This document shows, piece after piece, positions 35,053-43,798 of a DNA stretch of 64,000 nt. The DNA is from RGIG4034 sp045576455. GTDB taxonomy: Bacteria > Bacillota > Clostridia > Lachnospirales > Lachnospiraceae. The DNA lies in assembly GCA_045576455.1 (NCBI GenBank), contig JAZNGM010000031.1, positions 1 through 64,000 of the forward strand. The letters run 5' to 3'. The position numbers were made by a program, and so were the translations under genes. The notes below the pieces were generated by a model that ran no database searches, had not been told where the DNA came from, and saw only the letters and a program-made list of their open reading frames with translations. Numbering within the stretch: position 1 is the stretch's first letter; each line of letters starts with the position of its first letter.

Positions 35053-35559
35053 ATGTTTAAAAGATTTTATCCGGATGAAACCCCTGATAAAGTAACCGAT
35101 ATTAATTTTGAAGAAATGTATCGTTTAGGATACAGGGGTGTTATTTTTGATATAGACAACACGTTGGTGGAGCATGGAATGCCGGCAACGGAAGCAAATA
35201 AATTGTTTTTTGCAAAGTTAAAAGAGATTGGAATGAAGGTCATGTTCCTTTCCAATAATAAAGAACCCAGAGTGAAGTCGTTTAGGGATGCAGTGGGATA
35301 TGGGGATTATATCTACAAAGCAGGAAAACCGAATACGGCTAATTATTTTGAAGCAATGAAGCGGATGGGGACAGGTGAGGATAATACTTTTTTTGTGGGC
35401 GACCAGCTGTTTACCGATGTATGGGGCGCCAAGAAAGCCGGAATCCGTACGTATCTTGTGAAACCGATTGATAAAAAAGAAGAGATTCAGATTGTGTTAA
35501 AACGTATCCTTGAAAAACCGGTTTTGTGGTCTTATAAAAGAAGTAAAAAGTCGAAATAA
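35053..35559 (+). CDS. yqeG: YqeG family HAD IIIA-type phosphatase
   Basis: This 168-residue HAD phosphatase has motif I FDIDNTLVEHG (near 34), motif II FLSNNKE and motif III FFVGDQLFTDVWGAKKAG. YqeG proteins resemble phosphatidylglycerophosphate phosphatases, but the substrate here is not shown. ATG 35053 behind GGAG is preferred to the in-frame ATG 35035, which lacks a ribosome site. It precedes aroE by 16 bases, an arrangement also seen in other Firmicutes. Confidence 0.9.
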   Translation: MFKRFYPDETPDKVTDINFEEMYRLGYRGVIFDIDNTLVEHGMPATEANKLFFAKLKEIGMKVMFLSNNKEPRVKSFRDAVGYGDYIYKAGKPNTANYFEAMKRMGTGEDNTFFVGDQLFTDVWGAKKAGIRTYLVKPIDKKEEIQIVLKRILEKPVLWSYKRSKKSK

Positions 35560-35575
35560 TGCAGGAGTAACATAG

Positions 35576-36433
35576 ATGGAAAATATTAATGGAAGCACTA
35601 AAGTTTTGGGTCTTATAGGGAATCCGGTAGAGCATACATTATCACCGCTTATCCATAATACACTGGCAAAGATGTATGGAATCAATATGGTTTATGTTCC
35701 TTTTCATGTTAAAGAGAATTTAAGTGCAGCGGTTAAAGGCGCATTACATCTTAACATACAGGGACTTAATGTGACGGTTCCTTACAAAAGTGATGTCATA
35801 GAGTGTATTGACAAAATCGACCCACTTGCAGAACGGATAGGCGCGGTTAATACGCTTGTAAAATGCGAAGAAGGATTTACCGGCTATAATACAGATATGT
35901 TGGGATTGTACCGTTCCTTGCAAAGGGAAGGAATTGAGATAAAAGGGCAGGATATCATTATTGTGGGTGCCGGCGGTGTGGCAAGAGCCGTTGCCGTTAT
36001 GTGTGCGTCATACGGCGCCAACAAGTTATATATAATGAACCGGACGATTGAAAAGGCACAGATGATTGCTGACGAGATAAACGGGCTTAACACAGGGTGT
36101 GAAACGGTAGTGATGCGTCTTACGGATACAGATATGATACCCGACAAGAAGCATCTTGCCATACAGTGTACGAGCATTGGTTTGCATCCGGATTGTGATA
36201 AGGTTCCGGTTACGGACAAGCAGTTTTATAAAAAAATACATACAGGTTATGATCTGATTTATAAACCGACCGAAACCATGTTTATGAAATATGTTAAGGA
36301 AGCCGGCGGTAATACATATAACGGACTTAGGATGCTTCTTTATCAGGGCATTATCGCATTTGAACTTTGGAATCAGGTATCGGTAAAAGACGAAGATGCG
36401 GATGCCGTTCTTAAGCTTATGGAGGCACAGTAA
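35576..36433 (+). CDS. aroE: Shikimate dehydrogenase
   Basis: AroE reduces 3-dehydroshikimate to shikimate with NADPH. The 285 residues show GLIGNPVEHTLSPLIHN at the start (substrate site), the catalytic Lys in NVTVPYKSDV (near 70), GYNTDMLG, the nucleotide loop IVGAGGVARAV (near 127), and the ending LLYQGIIAFELW. AGGAG precedes ATG by 8 bases. It starts an aroE-aroK-aroQ run with overlapping stops and starts. Confidence 0.96.
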   Translation: MENINGSTKVLGLIGNPVEHTLSPLIHNTLAKMYGINMVYVPFHVKENLSAAVKGALHLNIQGLNVTVPYKSDVIECIDKIDPLAERIGAVNTLVKCEEGFTGYNTDMLGLYRSLQREGIEIKGQDIIIVGAGGVARAVAVMCASYGANKLYIMNRTIEKAQMIADEINGLNTGCETVVMRLTDTDMIPDKKHLAIQCTSIGLHPDCDKVPVTDKQFYKKIHTGYDLIYKPTETMFMKYVKEAGGNTYNGLRMLLYQGIIAFELWNQVSVKDEDADAVLKLMEAQ

Positions 36434-36954
36434 TGGGAATTGTATTAGTAGGATATATGGGCTGTGGAAAGTCAACGGTTGGAAAACGTTTGTCTGAAAA
36501 AACAGGAATGTTATTGCTGGATGCGGATAAAGAGATAGAGAATAAGGAAAAAAGGACCATCAGTGAGATATTTGCAACCGAAGGTGAGGAATACTTTAGA
36601 AGGCTTGAAACAGAATATCTGGTTACGCTTAAAAACAGTGATATGAATTTTATTCTTTCTACAGGTGGCGGAATGCCCGTACGGGAAGAAAACAGGGTAT
36701 TATTAAAAGCTTTGGGGACGGTGTTCTATCTTAAAGCGGGAGCAGATACCATTTATTCCCATATAAAAGGGGATACTACACGGCCGCTTCTTCAATGTGA
36801 TGATCCGCTTGCGAAGATTAAATCTATGCTTGTAAGCCGTGAACCTTATTATATGGATGCGGCAGATGCGGTTATAGAAACGGATGGTAAGAATATTAAT
36901 GCCGTAATTAATGAAATAAATGAGATACTTAACCGGGAAGGAACAAGGAAATGA
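36433..36954 (+). CDS. aroK: Shikimate kinase
   Basis: AroK phosphorylates shikimate at the 3-hydroxyl with ATP. The 173 residues carry Walker A GYMGCGKSTVGK (near 6-17), DADKEIE, EGEEYFRRLETE, STGGGMPVR and the lid Arg in TTRPLLQ. Its ATG shares its first base with the aroE stop (TAATG), and its end overlaps aroQ by 4 bases, so the three are translationally coupled. Confidence 0.96.
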   Translation: MGIVLVGYMGCGKSTVGKRLSEKTGMLLLDADKEIENKEKRTISEIFATEGEEYFRRLETEYLVTLKNSDMNFILSTGGGMPVREENRVLLKALGTVFYLKAGADTIYSHIKGDTTRPLLQCDDPLAKIKSMLVSREPYYMDAADAVIETDGKNINAVINEINEILNREGTRK

Positions 36955-37385
36955 AAATATTAGTTATTAACGGTCCGAATCTTAATTTTTTAGGGATACG
37001 TGAAAAAAACATATATGGGAACCAGGATTATGAATACTTGAAAAAAATAATTCAGGATAAGGCAGAAGAAACCCAAAATGAAATCGAAGTATATCAATCC
37101 AATCATGAGGGTGCCATTATCGATAGAATCCAGGATGCCTATTTTGACGGTACGGAGGGAATTGTTATTAATCCGGGAGCATATACGCATTACAGCTACG
37201 CAATTCATGATGCACTTAAGAGTATTACGGTGCCAAAGGTTGAAATTCATATTTCGGATATTACAAGCAGAGAAGCGTTTAGAAAGGTCTCCGTAACCGC
37301 TCCGGCATGCGATGCACAGATATACGGAAGGGGTTTACAGGGGTATTTGGATGCTATTGATATGGTTTTATCAAAAAACTGTTGA
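36951..37385 (+). CDS. aroQ: Type II 3-dehydroquinate dehydratase
   Basis: AroQ converts 3-dehydroquinate to 3-dehydroshikimate as a dodecamer. The 144 residues show NGPNLNFLGIREKNIYG (catalytic Arg and Tyr lid), QSNHEGAIIDRIQDA, INPGAYTHYSYAIHDAL and the catalytic His in VEIHISDITSREAFR. Its order after dehydrogenase and kinase gives three consecutive shikimate-pathway steps in one operon. Confidence 0.96.
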   Translation: MKILVINGPNLNFLGIREKNIYGNQDYEYLKKIIQDKAEETQNEIEVYQSNHEGAIIDRIQDAYFDGTEGIVINPGAYTHYSYAIHDALKSITVPKVEIHISDITSREAFRKVSVTAPACDAQIYGRGLQGYLDAIDMVLSKNC

Positions 37386-37410
37386 AAAAGTGTATTATTT
37401 AGGATAAACT
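37382..37410 (+). promoter_or_regulatory. Possible sigma-A promoter of efp
   Basis: TTGAAA (37382-37387), 17 bases, TAAACT (37405-37410). The -10 box is only a fair match, and the -35 box overlaps the aroQ stop codon region. Confidence 0.45.
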
Positions 37411-37451
37411 ATTAAGGAATTATAACGTGACAATTTTAGGAGGATTTTTGT

Positions 37452-38009
37452 ATGATTTCTGCAGGTGATTTCAGAAATGGTATTACGATTGAATATGATG
37501 GAAATATTTTTCAGATTATTGAGTTCCAGCATGTTAAGCCGGGAAAAGGAGCAGCATTCGTAAGAACCAAGTTGAAAAACATCAAGAGTGGCGGTGTGGT
37601 TGAAAAAACTTTCAGACCAACTGAGAAATGCCCTCAAGCACGTATCGATAGAAAAGATATGCAATACTTATATTCTGATGGAGAATTATATAACTTCATG
37701 GATGTTGAGACATATGATCAGGTTGCACTTAACGCTGATGCTGTAGGTGATGCAATGAAGTTTGTTAAAGAGAACGAAATGGTTAAGATGTGCTCCCATA
37801 ACGGAAGCGTATTCTCAGTTGAACCACCTCTCTTTGTAGAACTTGAGATTACAGAGACAGAGCCCGGCTTTAAGGGTGATACAGCAACAGGTGCTACAAA
37901 GCCTGCAATTGTTGAAACAGGTGCTCAGGTATCCGTTCCGTTGTTCGTAGAACAGGGTGATAAGATTAAAATTGATACAAGAACAGGTGAATACCTTTCA
38001 AGAGTTTAA
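37452..38009 (+). CDS. efp: Elongation factor P
   Basis: EF-P relieves ribosome stalling at polyproline. The 185 residues have three beta-barrel domains: KOW-like (1-65), then the OB domains with EFxEMVKMC-like middle and the C-terminal signature GDTATGATKPAIVETGAQV. The loop PGKGAAFVRTK has Lys32 at the place modified in Bacillus-type EF-P, so a Lys modification rather than Arg rhamnosylation is expected. AGGAGG precedes ATG; a terminator follows. Confidence 0.97.
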   Translation: MISAGDFRNGITIEYDGNIFQIIEFQHVKPGKGAAFVRTKLKNIKSGGVVEKTFRPTEKCPQARIDRKDMQYLYSDGELYNFMDVETYDQVALNADAVGDAMKFVKENEMVKMCSHNGSVFSVEPPLFVELEITETEPGFKGDTATGATKPAIVETGAQVSVPLFVEQGDKIKIDTRTGEYLSRV

Positions 38010-38052
38010 TTCTTATCGGGAACATATTGCATAGCAGATATTAGATAAGCTT

Positions 38053-38087
38053 AAAAGACAATGAGTATATTTCATTGTCTTTTTTTG
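38053..38087 (+). terminator. Strong intrinsic terminator after efp
   Basis: AAAAGACAATGA (38053-38064) pairs perfectly with TCATTGTCTTTT (38072-38083) around a 7-base loop, and the T-run continues to 38086. Confidence 0.93.
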
Positions 38088-38117
38088 TTGCAATTATAAA
38101 AATGGAGTGTATGCAAA

Positions 38118-39041
38118 ATGAATAATAATATTAATGAAATAAAAATGTTAAGAGAAGATTTCTTTAACCATATCGTTATGTATATGGATAAAAACTGTAA
38201 TGAAGGAGAAAAAGCCAAGATACAGTATGTCACTAAAAATAACGGGGTTATTTTGCCGGGACTTATAGTGAAATCACCCGGAAGAAAAATTACACCGACC
38301 ATATATCTTAATTCGTTTTACGAGGATTATATGCGCGGGAAAAGCATTGAAATGATTGAGTACGAAGTACTAAAATGCTACAGGGATAATTTGATTGATA
38401 ATGATAACCTTATGGACTTTTTTGCGGAATATGAAGCGGTAAAAAGAAGAATCTGCTATAAAGTCATTTCCAAAGAACGGAATGCCGATTTACTGAGAGA
38501 GGTTCCGTATATAGAGTTTCTGGACTTGGCGGTAGTGTTTTTTTACAGTATTGATCTTGAGGAAGTAGAAGGGGCGAGTGTATTAATTAAGAACAGTCAC
38601 TTAACCTTGTGGGGAATAGATAAGGAAGCACTTATAAAGGATGCCCTTTATAACACGCCACGCCTTTATAAACCCGTTATCCGTTCCATGAAAGATATTA
38701 TTACGCAAATGATGTTTGAGGATGGAGAAGCGTCTGCTTATCCGATCCCTAATCCGTGCCCGATGTATGTAGTAACCAATCAAAACAGCGTATTCGGCGC
38801 TTCTGTAATTTTCTATTCTGATTTATCAAAACTCTTTCCTTTTCAGGAAAAAGATTACTATATTCTTCCAAGCAGTATTCACGAACTTATTATTTTGCCG
38901 GCAGAAGACATTGAGGATGTGCAGGAATTAAGACACATGGTACAAGAGGTAAACTGCACGCAGGTGCCGGTTTGCGACATTTTGTCGGATAATGTTTATT
39001 ATTATTCTTATAAGGATAATTCGGTAAAAATTACCGGCTAA
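38118..39041 (+). CDS. DUF5688 family protein
   Basis: This 307-residue cytoplasmic protein resembles the DUF5688 family common in Lachnospiraceae. It opens with a helix and a beta segment (KNNGVILPGLIVKSPGRKITPTIYLN), then an acidic helical region, and ends with NQNSVFGASVIFYSD, LFPFQEKDYYILPSSIHELIILP and DNVYYYSY. This pattern is shared by the family, which often flanks unrelated genes. Function is unknown. It is a single gene between the efp terminator and a tRNA gene. Confidence 0.8.
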   Translation: MNNNINEIKMLREDFFNHIVMYMDKNCNEGEKAKIQYVTKNNGVILPGLIVKSPGRKITPTIYLNSFYEDYMRGKSIEMIEYEVLKCYRDNLIDNDNLMDFFAEYEAVKRRICYKVISKERNADLLREVPYIEFLDLAVVFFYSIDLEEVEGASVLIKNSHLTLWGIDKEALIKDALYNTPRLYKPVIRSMKDIITQMMFEDGEASAYPIPNPCPMYVVTNQNSVFGASVIFYSDLSKLFPFQEKDYYILPSSIHELIILPAEDIEDVQELRHMVQEVNCTQVPVCDILSDNVYYYSYKDNSVKITG

Positions 39042-39089
39042 TATCTTATAAAAATCGTAGGGTATCCTCCTGATGTATACAAAGAAGCC

Positions 39090-39118
39090 TTGCTTTTTTG
39101 GCGATAAGATTGTAATAT
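39090..39118 (+). promoter_or_regulatory. Promoter of tRNA-Arg
   Basis: TTGCTT (39090-39095), 17 bases, TAATAT (39113-39118). The start site would lie near 39125, about 10 bases before the mature tRNA. Confidence 0.65.
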
Positions 39119-39135
39119 ATTTGGGAGGGTATTTT

Positions 39136-39207
39136 GCACCCGTAGTATAACGGATAAAACGTAGGCCTCCGACGCCTTTGATGCTGGTTCGATTCCAGTC
39201 GGGTGCA
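39136..39207 (+). tRNA. tRNA-Arg (anticodon CCG)
   Basis: The acceptor arms GCACCCG (39136-39142) and CGGGTGC (39200-39206) pair fully. The anticodon arm GGC-CTCCGAC-GCC gives anticodon CCG, reading CGG. The T arm CTGG-TTCGATT-CCAG is perfect. The D arm contains GGAT in AACGGATAA. The discriminator is A and no CCA is encoded. It is followed by TTTTTT. A T-T mismatch at the outer end of the anticodon stem is tolerated in such tRNAs. It stands alone, with no integrase nearby. Confidence 0.93.
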
Positions 39208-39255
39208 TTTTTTATGATTACATTTATTTGATTAAATATAGAGGAAGGATACGCA

Positions 39256-40554
39256 ATGAAGAAAAAGGTTAAAAAACCAAGTCAGACAATGAAGTTTAAA
39301 GAGCCTAAACTTAAAACTCCGAAGTCTTATTCTACCCGTCGTCTGACAAAGCGTATATTTGATTGGCTGAAAGATTATTACAGGGTAATGATTCCGTCCC
39401 TGTTGTGTATAGCATTAATTGTAGTGATTATTTTCATCCTTTTACAAAAGAAGGAGGATGCTGCCAATGCCGTTGCCGATAACGAAGTGGAACAGGTTGA
39501 AACGGTAGTAACCGATTATGAAGTACCGGTAGTTCCTTTGGAAGAGAATGCTTACGATGCACTCAATCAGTTTGTTACAATCTATTATACAGCTATGGCG
39601 GATGGGGATACACTGATGTATGACGCTCTTAGGGACGAAACCGATGAGGTTGAGTTAATAAGCATGGAGATGAAGAGTAAATACATCGACAGTTATCAGA
39701 ATATATCATGCTATACCAAGCCGGGACCGTTAGAAAATACGTATGTAGCGTTTGTATATTTTGACGTTAAATTCACCGGTGTGGAGACATTGGCACCGGG
39801 TCTTAATACCATGTATATCTGTACGGATGAAGAAGGTTCACTGTACGTAGGTGCAGAAGCAGAGGATGAGAAGGTAACTGCCTATATAGAAGAAATTGTT
39901 AAGCAGGATGATGTAACGGATTTATTTAATAAAGTTCAGGTTAATTATACGGAAATTGTGGATAGCAGTGAAGAATTGAAACAGTTCCTTGATGAGTTAT
40001 CTACAAACCTTAAGATTGACGTAGGTGAAGCACTGGCTAAGCTTGAGGCAGAGCAGGCAGGCGTTACGGATAATCCGGATAATAACGGACAGCAAGTTGA
40101 AAATCCGGGCGGAAATACCGAGGTAACGGACCCTAATGATACACAGGTTCCTGATGTGACGGTTCCGGAAGTGGAAATGGTAAAAGCTAAGGATAAGGTT
40201 AATGTAAGAAAAGATGCTACTACCAGTTCTAAAAAACTTGGAACAGCATCCAAGGGAGAGATTTATGTCCGTCTTGAAGCATTGGATAATGGCTGGAGTA
40301 AGATAAAATATGGTGATACGGAAGCATACATCATGTCTAAGTATCTGGATGTTGTAGTAGATGTTATCGGTTCGGTTAAGGTGCTTGAGAACGTGAATGT
40401 CCGTGCAAGTGCAAGTCCGCAGGCGACCAAGCTTGGCGTAGCGTATACCGGAGAAGTGTTTGATCTTCTTGAAGAAATCGGAAACGGTTGGAGTAAGATA
40501 GTATATAACGGCGAAACGGCTTATATTAAATCTGAATATCTGAAGAGAAATTAG
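39256..40554 (+). CDS. Membrane-anchored protein with two bacterial SH3 domains
   Basis: The 432 residues consist of a very basic cytoplasmic N-terminus (1-43), one span (44-64), an extracellular alpha/beta domain of NTF2-like appearance (about 95-215), an acidic Asn/Pro-rich linker, and two SH3 domains (about 310-368 and 370-432) with the repeated NVRxxA and GWSKIxYxxxxAYI patterns. SH3 domains of this kind bind cell wall peptide. It is probably an envelope protein; no catalytic domain is visible. A terminator follows. Confidence 0.85.
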   Translation: MKKKVKKPSQTMKFKEPKLKTPKSYSTRRLTKRIFDWLKDYYRVMIPSLLCIALIVVIIFILLQKKEDAANAVADNEVEQVETVVTDYEVPVVPLEENAYDALNQFVTIYYTAMADGDTLMYDALRDETDEVELISMEMKSKYIDSYQNISCYTKPGPLENTYVAFVYFDVKFTGVETLAPGLNTMYICTDEEGSLYVGAEAEDEKVTAYIEEIVKQDDVTDLFNKVQVNYTEIVDSSEELKQFLDELSTNLKIDVGEALAKLEAEQAGVTDNPDNNGQQVENPGGNTEVTDPNDTQVPDVTVPEVEMVKAKDKVNVRKDATTSSKKLGTASKGEIYVRLEALDNGWSKIKYGDTEAYIMSKYLDVVVDVIGSVKVLENVNVRASASPQATKLGVAYTGEVFDLLEEIGNGWSKIVYNGETAYIKSEYLKRN

Positions 40555-40560
40555 TAAGAA

Positions 40561-40610
40561 CCCGTTATTTTTCAGTATTTATGACAATACTGAAAAGTAG
40601 CGGGATTTTT
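40561..40610 (+). terminator. Long intrinsic terminator after the SH3 gene
   Basis: CCCGTTATTTTTCAGTATT (40561-40579) pairs with AATACTGAAAAGTAGCGGG (40586-40604) except for one or two positions, followed by ATTTTTGTTT. Confidence 0.9.
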
Positions 40611-40649
40611 GTTTGCTAAAAATATAGTCAGGAGGATATTCGGAATAAT

Positions 40650-41081
40650 ATGAACAAATCAGATATTGAAGTATACAAGGATATACAAAAGAACGCAGAG
40701 AGGGCAATGAAGTCAATCGATGCTTTGCAGGATAAAGTATATGACAGGGATATGGCATCCTTGCTGATACGTCAAAACATGCAATATGCCAATCTCCGTA
40801 ATAAAGCAATCAGTAAGATGGTCGATGCACATTCAGACACATATCATTCTTCTGCATTTACCGATTTTCTTATTAAAGGTGCAATACAGGTTAATACACT
40901 GTTTAATACAAGTACAAGTCATATAGCGGAATTAATGATTCAGGCAAACAGTAAAGGGCTTATGTATATGTGGAAGTCACTTAATATGCATGGAAGACTT
41001 GCAAAAGAAGCGGTAGAATTTGCGGATGAATTTATACAATTGGAAGAAAAGAATATAAGAATACTAAGGGAATATTTGTAA
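40650..41081 (+). CDS. Unknown helical protein
   Basis: I do not recognise this 143-residue all-helical protein. It has four or so amphipathic helices (for example IEVYKDIQKNAERAMKSID, ASLLIRQNMQYANLRNKA) of a ferritin-like or DUF2383-like look, without the full set of Glu/His metal ligands I would need to claim that. It contains no membrane spans and no cysteines. AGGAGG lies upstream (40632-40637). It converges with the DUF4177 gene on the other strand. Confidence 0.75.
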   Translation: MNKSDIEVYKDIQKNAERAMKSIDALQDKVYDRDMASLLIRQNMQYANLRNKAISKMVDAHSDTYHSSAFTDFLIKGAIQVNTLFNTSTSHIAELMIQANSKGLMYMWKSLNMHGRLAKEAVEFADEFIQLEEKNIRILREYL

Positions 41082-41107
41082 GAAAAAAACGGGAGCGTAG
41101 CTCCCGT
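41081..41107 (-). terminator. Terminator of the minus-strand DUF4177 gene
   Basis: ACGGGAGC (41089-41096) and GCTCCCGT (41100-41107) pair perfectly around GTA. On the minus strand it is followed by a run of seven T's (the A-run 41083-41089). On the plus strand no T-run follows, so it mainly serves the minus-strand gene. Confidence 0.85.
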
Positions 41108-41122
41108 CGATGCGTTGTTAAA

Positions 41123-41389
41123 TTAGCAGATTCTTTCAAATACCATAGTGGCCTGAATTCTGTCACCACCGCCGAAACCTTTACTTCCGCCGCTTGCTGT
41201 TGAAATAGTATGTAAGCGGTAACCTTGCTGTGCCTGTGCATTAATTACATCTTCAAGTTCGGTTAAGTTTCCGGAACCGGTTCCTAAAAACTTTTCTTTT
41301 AATGTTACCTGAAGTACCACATACTGACGCTGCATGCCGGATGCAGTTGAATAAGTTGATTGTTGTTGCCAATTGTCCATAAGACCCAT
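41123..41389 (-). CDS. DUF4177 domain-containing protein
   Basis: This 88-residue protein has the DUF4177 pattern: YVVLQVTLKEKFLG, then LEDVINAQAQQGYRLHTIST, then a Gly/Ser loop and RIQATMVFER. The family is small, cytoplasmic and of unknown function. It is one of only two genes on the minus strand in the window. AGGAGG is found just upstream of its ATG (41395-41400 on the minus strand), and it has its own promoter and terminator. Confidence 0.85.
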   Translation of the reverse strand: MGLMDNWQQQSTYSTASGMQRQYVVLQVTLKEKFLGTGSGNLTELEDVINAQAQQGYRLHTISTASGGSKGFGGGDRIQATMVFERIC

Positions 41390-41449
41390 GAATCCTCCTC
41401 CTTATACAAAATAAATATATTTTGCTATATATTTTACATTACATGCATA

Positions 41450-41478
41450 AAAATACTTAATATAGTTAATTTTGTCAA
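41450..41478 (-). promoter_or_regulatory. Promoter of the DUF4177 gene
   Basis: On the minus strand TTGACA (41478-41473), 17 bases, then TATTTT (41455-41450). It diverges from the gdhA promoter about 65 bases away. Confidence 0.55.
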
Positions 41479-41542
41479 TAAAGTTAAGAAAATTTAACCT
41501 ATATTTGTATGGTATTATAATTGTATACATGTATAAAACTTA

Positions 41543-41571
41543 TTGCAAGATTTTGAATACTATATTATAAT
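41543..41571 (+). promoter_or_regulatory. Sigma-A promoter of gdhA
   Basis: TTGCAA (41543-41548), 17 bases, perfect TATAAT (41566-41571). It lies 68 bases before the gdhA ATG in an A/T-rich gap of 249 bases with no other gene. Confidence 0.75.
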
Positions 41572-41638
41572 GTGAAATGGTTTAATAAAAGTATTATTAA
41601 TACATGAATTATTTAATGGAAATAAGGAGGACATTTAT

Positions 41639-42985
41639 ATGTCATATGTTGATGAAGTCTACAGCATGGTTGTAGAGAAAAATCCTGCACAGCCTGAATT
41701 CCATCAGGCAGTAAAAGAGGTTCTTGAGTCATTAAGAGTCGTAATTGAAGCAAATGAGGAAGCATACAGAAGAGATGCTTTACTTGAAAGAATAGTAACA
41801 CCTGAAAGACAGATTTTATTCAGAGTACCTTGGGTAGATGATAAGGGTCAGGTTCAGGTTAATAACGGATATCGTGTACAGTTTAACAGTGCTATCGGAC
41901 CTTACAAGGGAGGTATCCGTCTTCACCCATCCGTAAACCTTGGTATTATTAAGTTCCTTGGTTTCGAGCAGATTTTCAAAAACTCATTAACAGGTCTTCC
42001 TATCGGTGGTGGTAAAGGTGGTAGTGATTTCGATCCTAAGGGAAAATCAGACAGAGAAATCATGGCATTCTGCCAGAGCTTCATCACTGAATTATATAAA
42101 TACATTGGTGCTGATACAGACGTTCCTGCCGGAGATATCGGAACAGGTGCAAGAGAAATCGGATATATGTATGGTCAGTACAAGAGAATTAAAGACGTAT
42201 ATGAAGGAGTTCTTACAGGTAAGGGACTTTCATACGGTGGTTCTCTTGCAAGAAAAGAAGCAACAGGTTACGGATTATTATACCTTACAAACGAAATGTT
42301 AAAGTGCAACGGAAAAGCACTTGCCGGTATGACAGTTGCAATTTCAGGTTCAGGTAATGTTGCTATTTACGCTGCTGAAAAAGCTACACAGCTTGGCGCT
42401 AAGGTTGTTACAGTATCTGACTCCACAGGTTGGGTATATGATAAAGACGGTATTGACCTTGCATTATTAAAAGAAGTAAAAGAAGTTAAGAGAGCAAGAT
42501 TAACAGAGTATGCTGCAAATAGACCAAGTGCAGAGTATCATGATAAAGCTACAGAGGGAACCAGCGTATGGTCTGTTAAGGTTGACGTTGCACTTCCTTG
42601 TGCAACACAGAACGAGTTACTTCTTGATGATGCAAAAGCATTGGTTGCAAACGGTGTTACTGCTGTATGTGAAGGTGCTAATATGCCTACTACATTAGAA
42701 GCTACAGAGTACTTACAGAAGAACGGAGTTCTTTTTGTACCTGGTAAAGCTGCTAACGCAGGTGGTGTTGCTACATCCGCTCTTGAAATGAGCCAGAACT
42801 CAGAGAGATTAAGCTGGTCATTCGAAGAAGTAGACAGCAAGTTACAGACAATCATGGTTAACATTTTCCATAACCTTGATAATGCAGCTAAGAAGTTTGG
42901 TATGGACGGTAACTATGTTGCCGGTGCTAATATCGCAGGCTTCTTAAAAGTAGCTGAGGCTATGACCGCACAAGGAATTGTGTAA
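41639..42985 (+). CDS. gdhA: NADP-type glutamate dehydrogenase
   Basis: This enzyme aminates 2-oxoglutarate to glutamate, the main ammonia-fixing route in many gut Clostridia. The 448-residue hexameric-type enzyme shows RVPWVDDKGQVQVNNGYRVQ, the substrate Lys in GPYKGGIRLHPSVN (near 90), the catalytic Lys in GGGKGGSDFDPKGKSDREIM, DVPAGDIGTGAREIGY, and the nucleotide fold ISGSGNVAIYAAE. Motifs favour the NADP-dependent biosynthetic class. AAGGAGG precedes ATG. Codon use is that of a highly expressed gene. Confidence 0.97.
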   Translation: MSYVDEVYSMVVEKNPAQPEFHQAVKEVLESLRVVIEANEEAYRRDALLERIVTPERQILFRVPWVDDKGQVQVNNGYRVQFNSAIGPYKGGIRLHPSVNLGIIKFLGFEQIFKNSLTGLPIGGGKGGSDFDPKGKSDREIMAFCQSFITELYKYIGADTDVPAGDIGTGAREIGYMYGQYKRIKDVYEGVLTGKGLSYGGSLARKEATGYGLLYLTNEMLKCNGKALAGMTVAISGSGNVAIYAAEKATQLGAKVVTVSDSTGWVYDKDGIDLALLKEVKEVKRARLTEYAANRPSAEYHDKATEGTSVWSVKVDVALPCATQNELLLDDAKALVANGVTAVCEGANMPTTLEATEYLQKNGVLFVPGKAANAGGVATSALEMSQNSERLSWSFEEVDSKLQTIMVNIFHNLDNAAKKFGMDGNYVAGANIAGFLKVAEAMTAQGIV

Positions 42986-43028
42986 CAATTCCTTGTGGTA
43001 TCGTATAACAATTCCTTGTGGTATTGTA
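42969..43028 (+). repeat. Perfect hairpin over the gdhA stop plus a 23-bp tandem duplication
   Basis: CACAAGGAATTGT (42969-42981) and ACAATTCCTTGTG (42985-42997) form a perfect 13-bp stem with a 3-base loop that includes the stop codon. The unit beginning TAACAATTCCTTGTGG (42983-43005) is repeated at 43006-43028 with one C/T change, so the 5' arm can pair with either copy. No T-run follows directly. Confidence 0.8.
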
Positions 43029-43060
43029 TAACGTTTACATTATTAATAGTTAGTTTTTAG

Positions 43061-43090
43061 ACCCCGGAACGTTAGTTTCCGGGGTTTTTG
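43061..43090 (+). terminator. Intrinsic terminator after gdhA
   Basis: ACCCCGGAA (43061-43069) pairs with TTTCCGGGGT (43076-43085) and is followed by TTTT. It is the proper end of the gdhA transcript. Confidence 0.9.
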
Positions 43091-43185
43091 TATGGTATTC
43101 ACAGAAGCGGTTAATATTTTTCTGCATTTTTGCCGATATATATATTGTTACAAGGATGTATCGTTTTTCATAAGGATGTGATAAG

Positions 43186-43785
43186 ATGAAAATAGCAGAA
43201 GCAAGACAACTTTATAATGCAGAGATACGGTCATATCGGGAACAACAGGCTATTCTTAACAAGGAAAAGCAGGAACTTGATAAGAAGATTAAGCTGACAC
43301 CGGATGGAAAGACCATTTATGCAAATGAAGCGGCACAATTGGAACTTACTATAACAGCTGTTAAAGAAAAGCAAAATGAATATCAAGACTACATGGATAA
43401 GCTGATAGAGCAATGGACAGCAACTGCCAATGTGGAGGCGGCTAAACAACAAGGGGAGGCAATGGAGGAATATGCCGAAGACCTTGGAAAGATTATGGAA
43501 GTTGCACGGAGAATTATGCATGGGGATATTGTCCCGGCGACAGATGAGAAAAAGCTGATGGAATACAGTATGGAGATGTACCAGGCGGCTAAGAATATTG
43601 GGGCGATGGCAAGACGTAAGGAAAGAGAAGAACATGATTCTCTTTGGGATGATGACGAAAAAGAAACTGTAAATGCAGATCCGCTTGATATAGCAGATAA
43701 TCAGGAAGCCTTTACAGAAGGACCTGAAATAGTAGCAGTGGCGGATACAATGGCGTCGGCAACTATGCCGGCAACCGATGAATAA
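43186..43785 (+). CDS. Unknown coiled-coil protein
   Basis: I do not recognise this 199-residue protein. Residues 1-80 are a strongly charged coiled coil (QQAILNKEKQELDKKIK) with a short turn at LTPDGKTIYAN. The middle (about 88-145) is helical with MQ/EA-rich heptads, and the C-terminal 50 residues are acidic and probably unstructured. It has no membrane span. Its neighbour downstream is another coiled-coil gene 13 bases away, so the two are probably co-expressed. Confidence 0.75.
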   Translation: MKIAEARQLYNAEIRSYREQQAILNKEKQELDKKIKLTPDGKTIYANEAAQLELTITAVKEKQNEYQDYMDKLIEQWTATANVEAAKQQGEAMEEYAEDLGKIMEVARRIMHGDIVPATDEKKLMEYSMEMYQAAKNIGAMARRKEREEHDSLWDDDEKETVNADPLDIADNQEAFTEGPEIVAVADTMASATMPATDE

Positions 43786-43798
43786 GTGGGGGAATGGG

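Noticed and set aside
39136..39207. tRNA-Arg as an integration site
   Set aside because: No integrase or duplicated 3' end of the tRNA was found beside it. The decayed element is 32 kb away and lies upstream of ychF.
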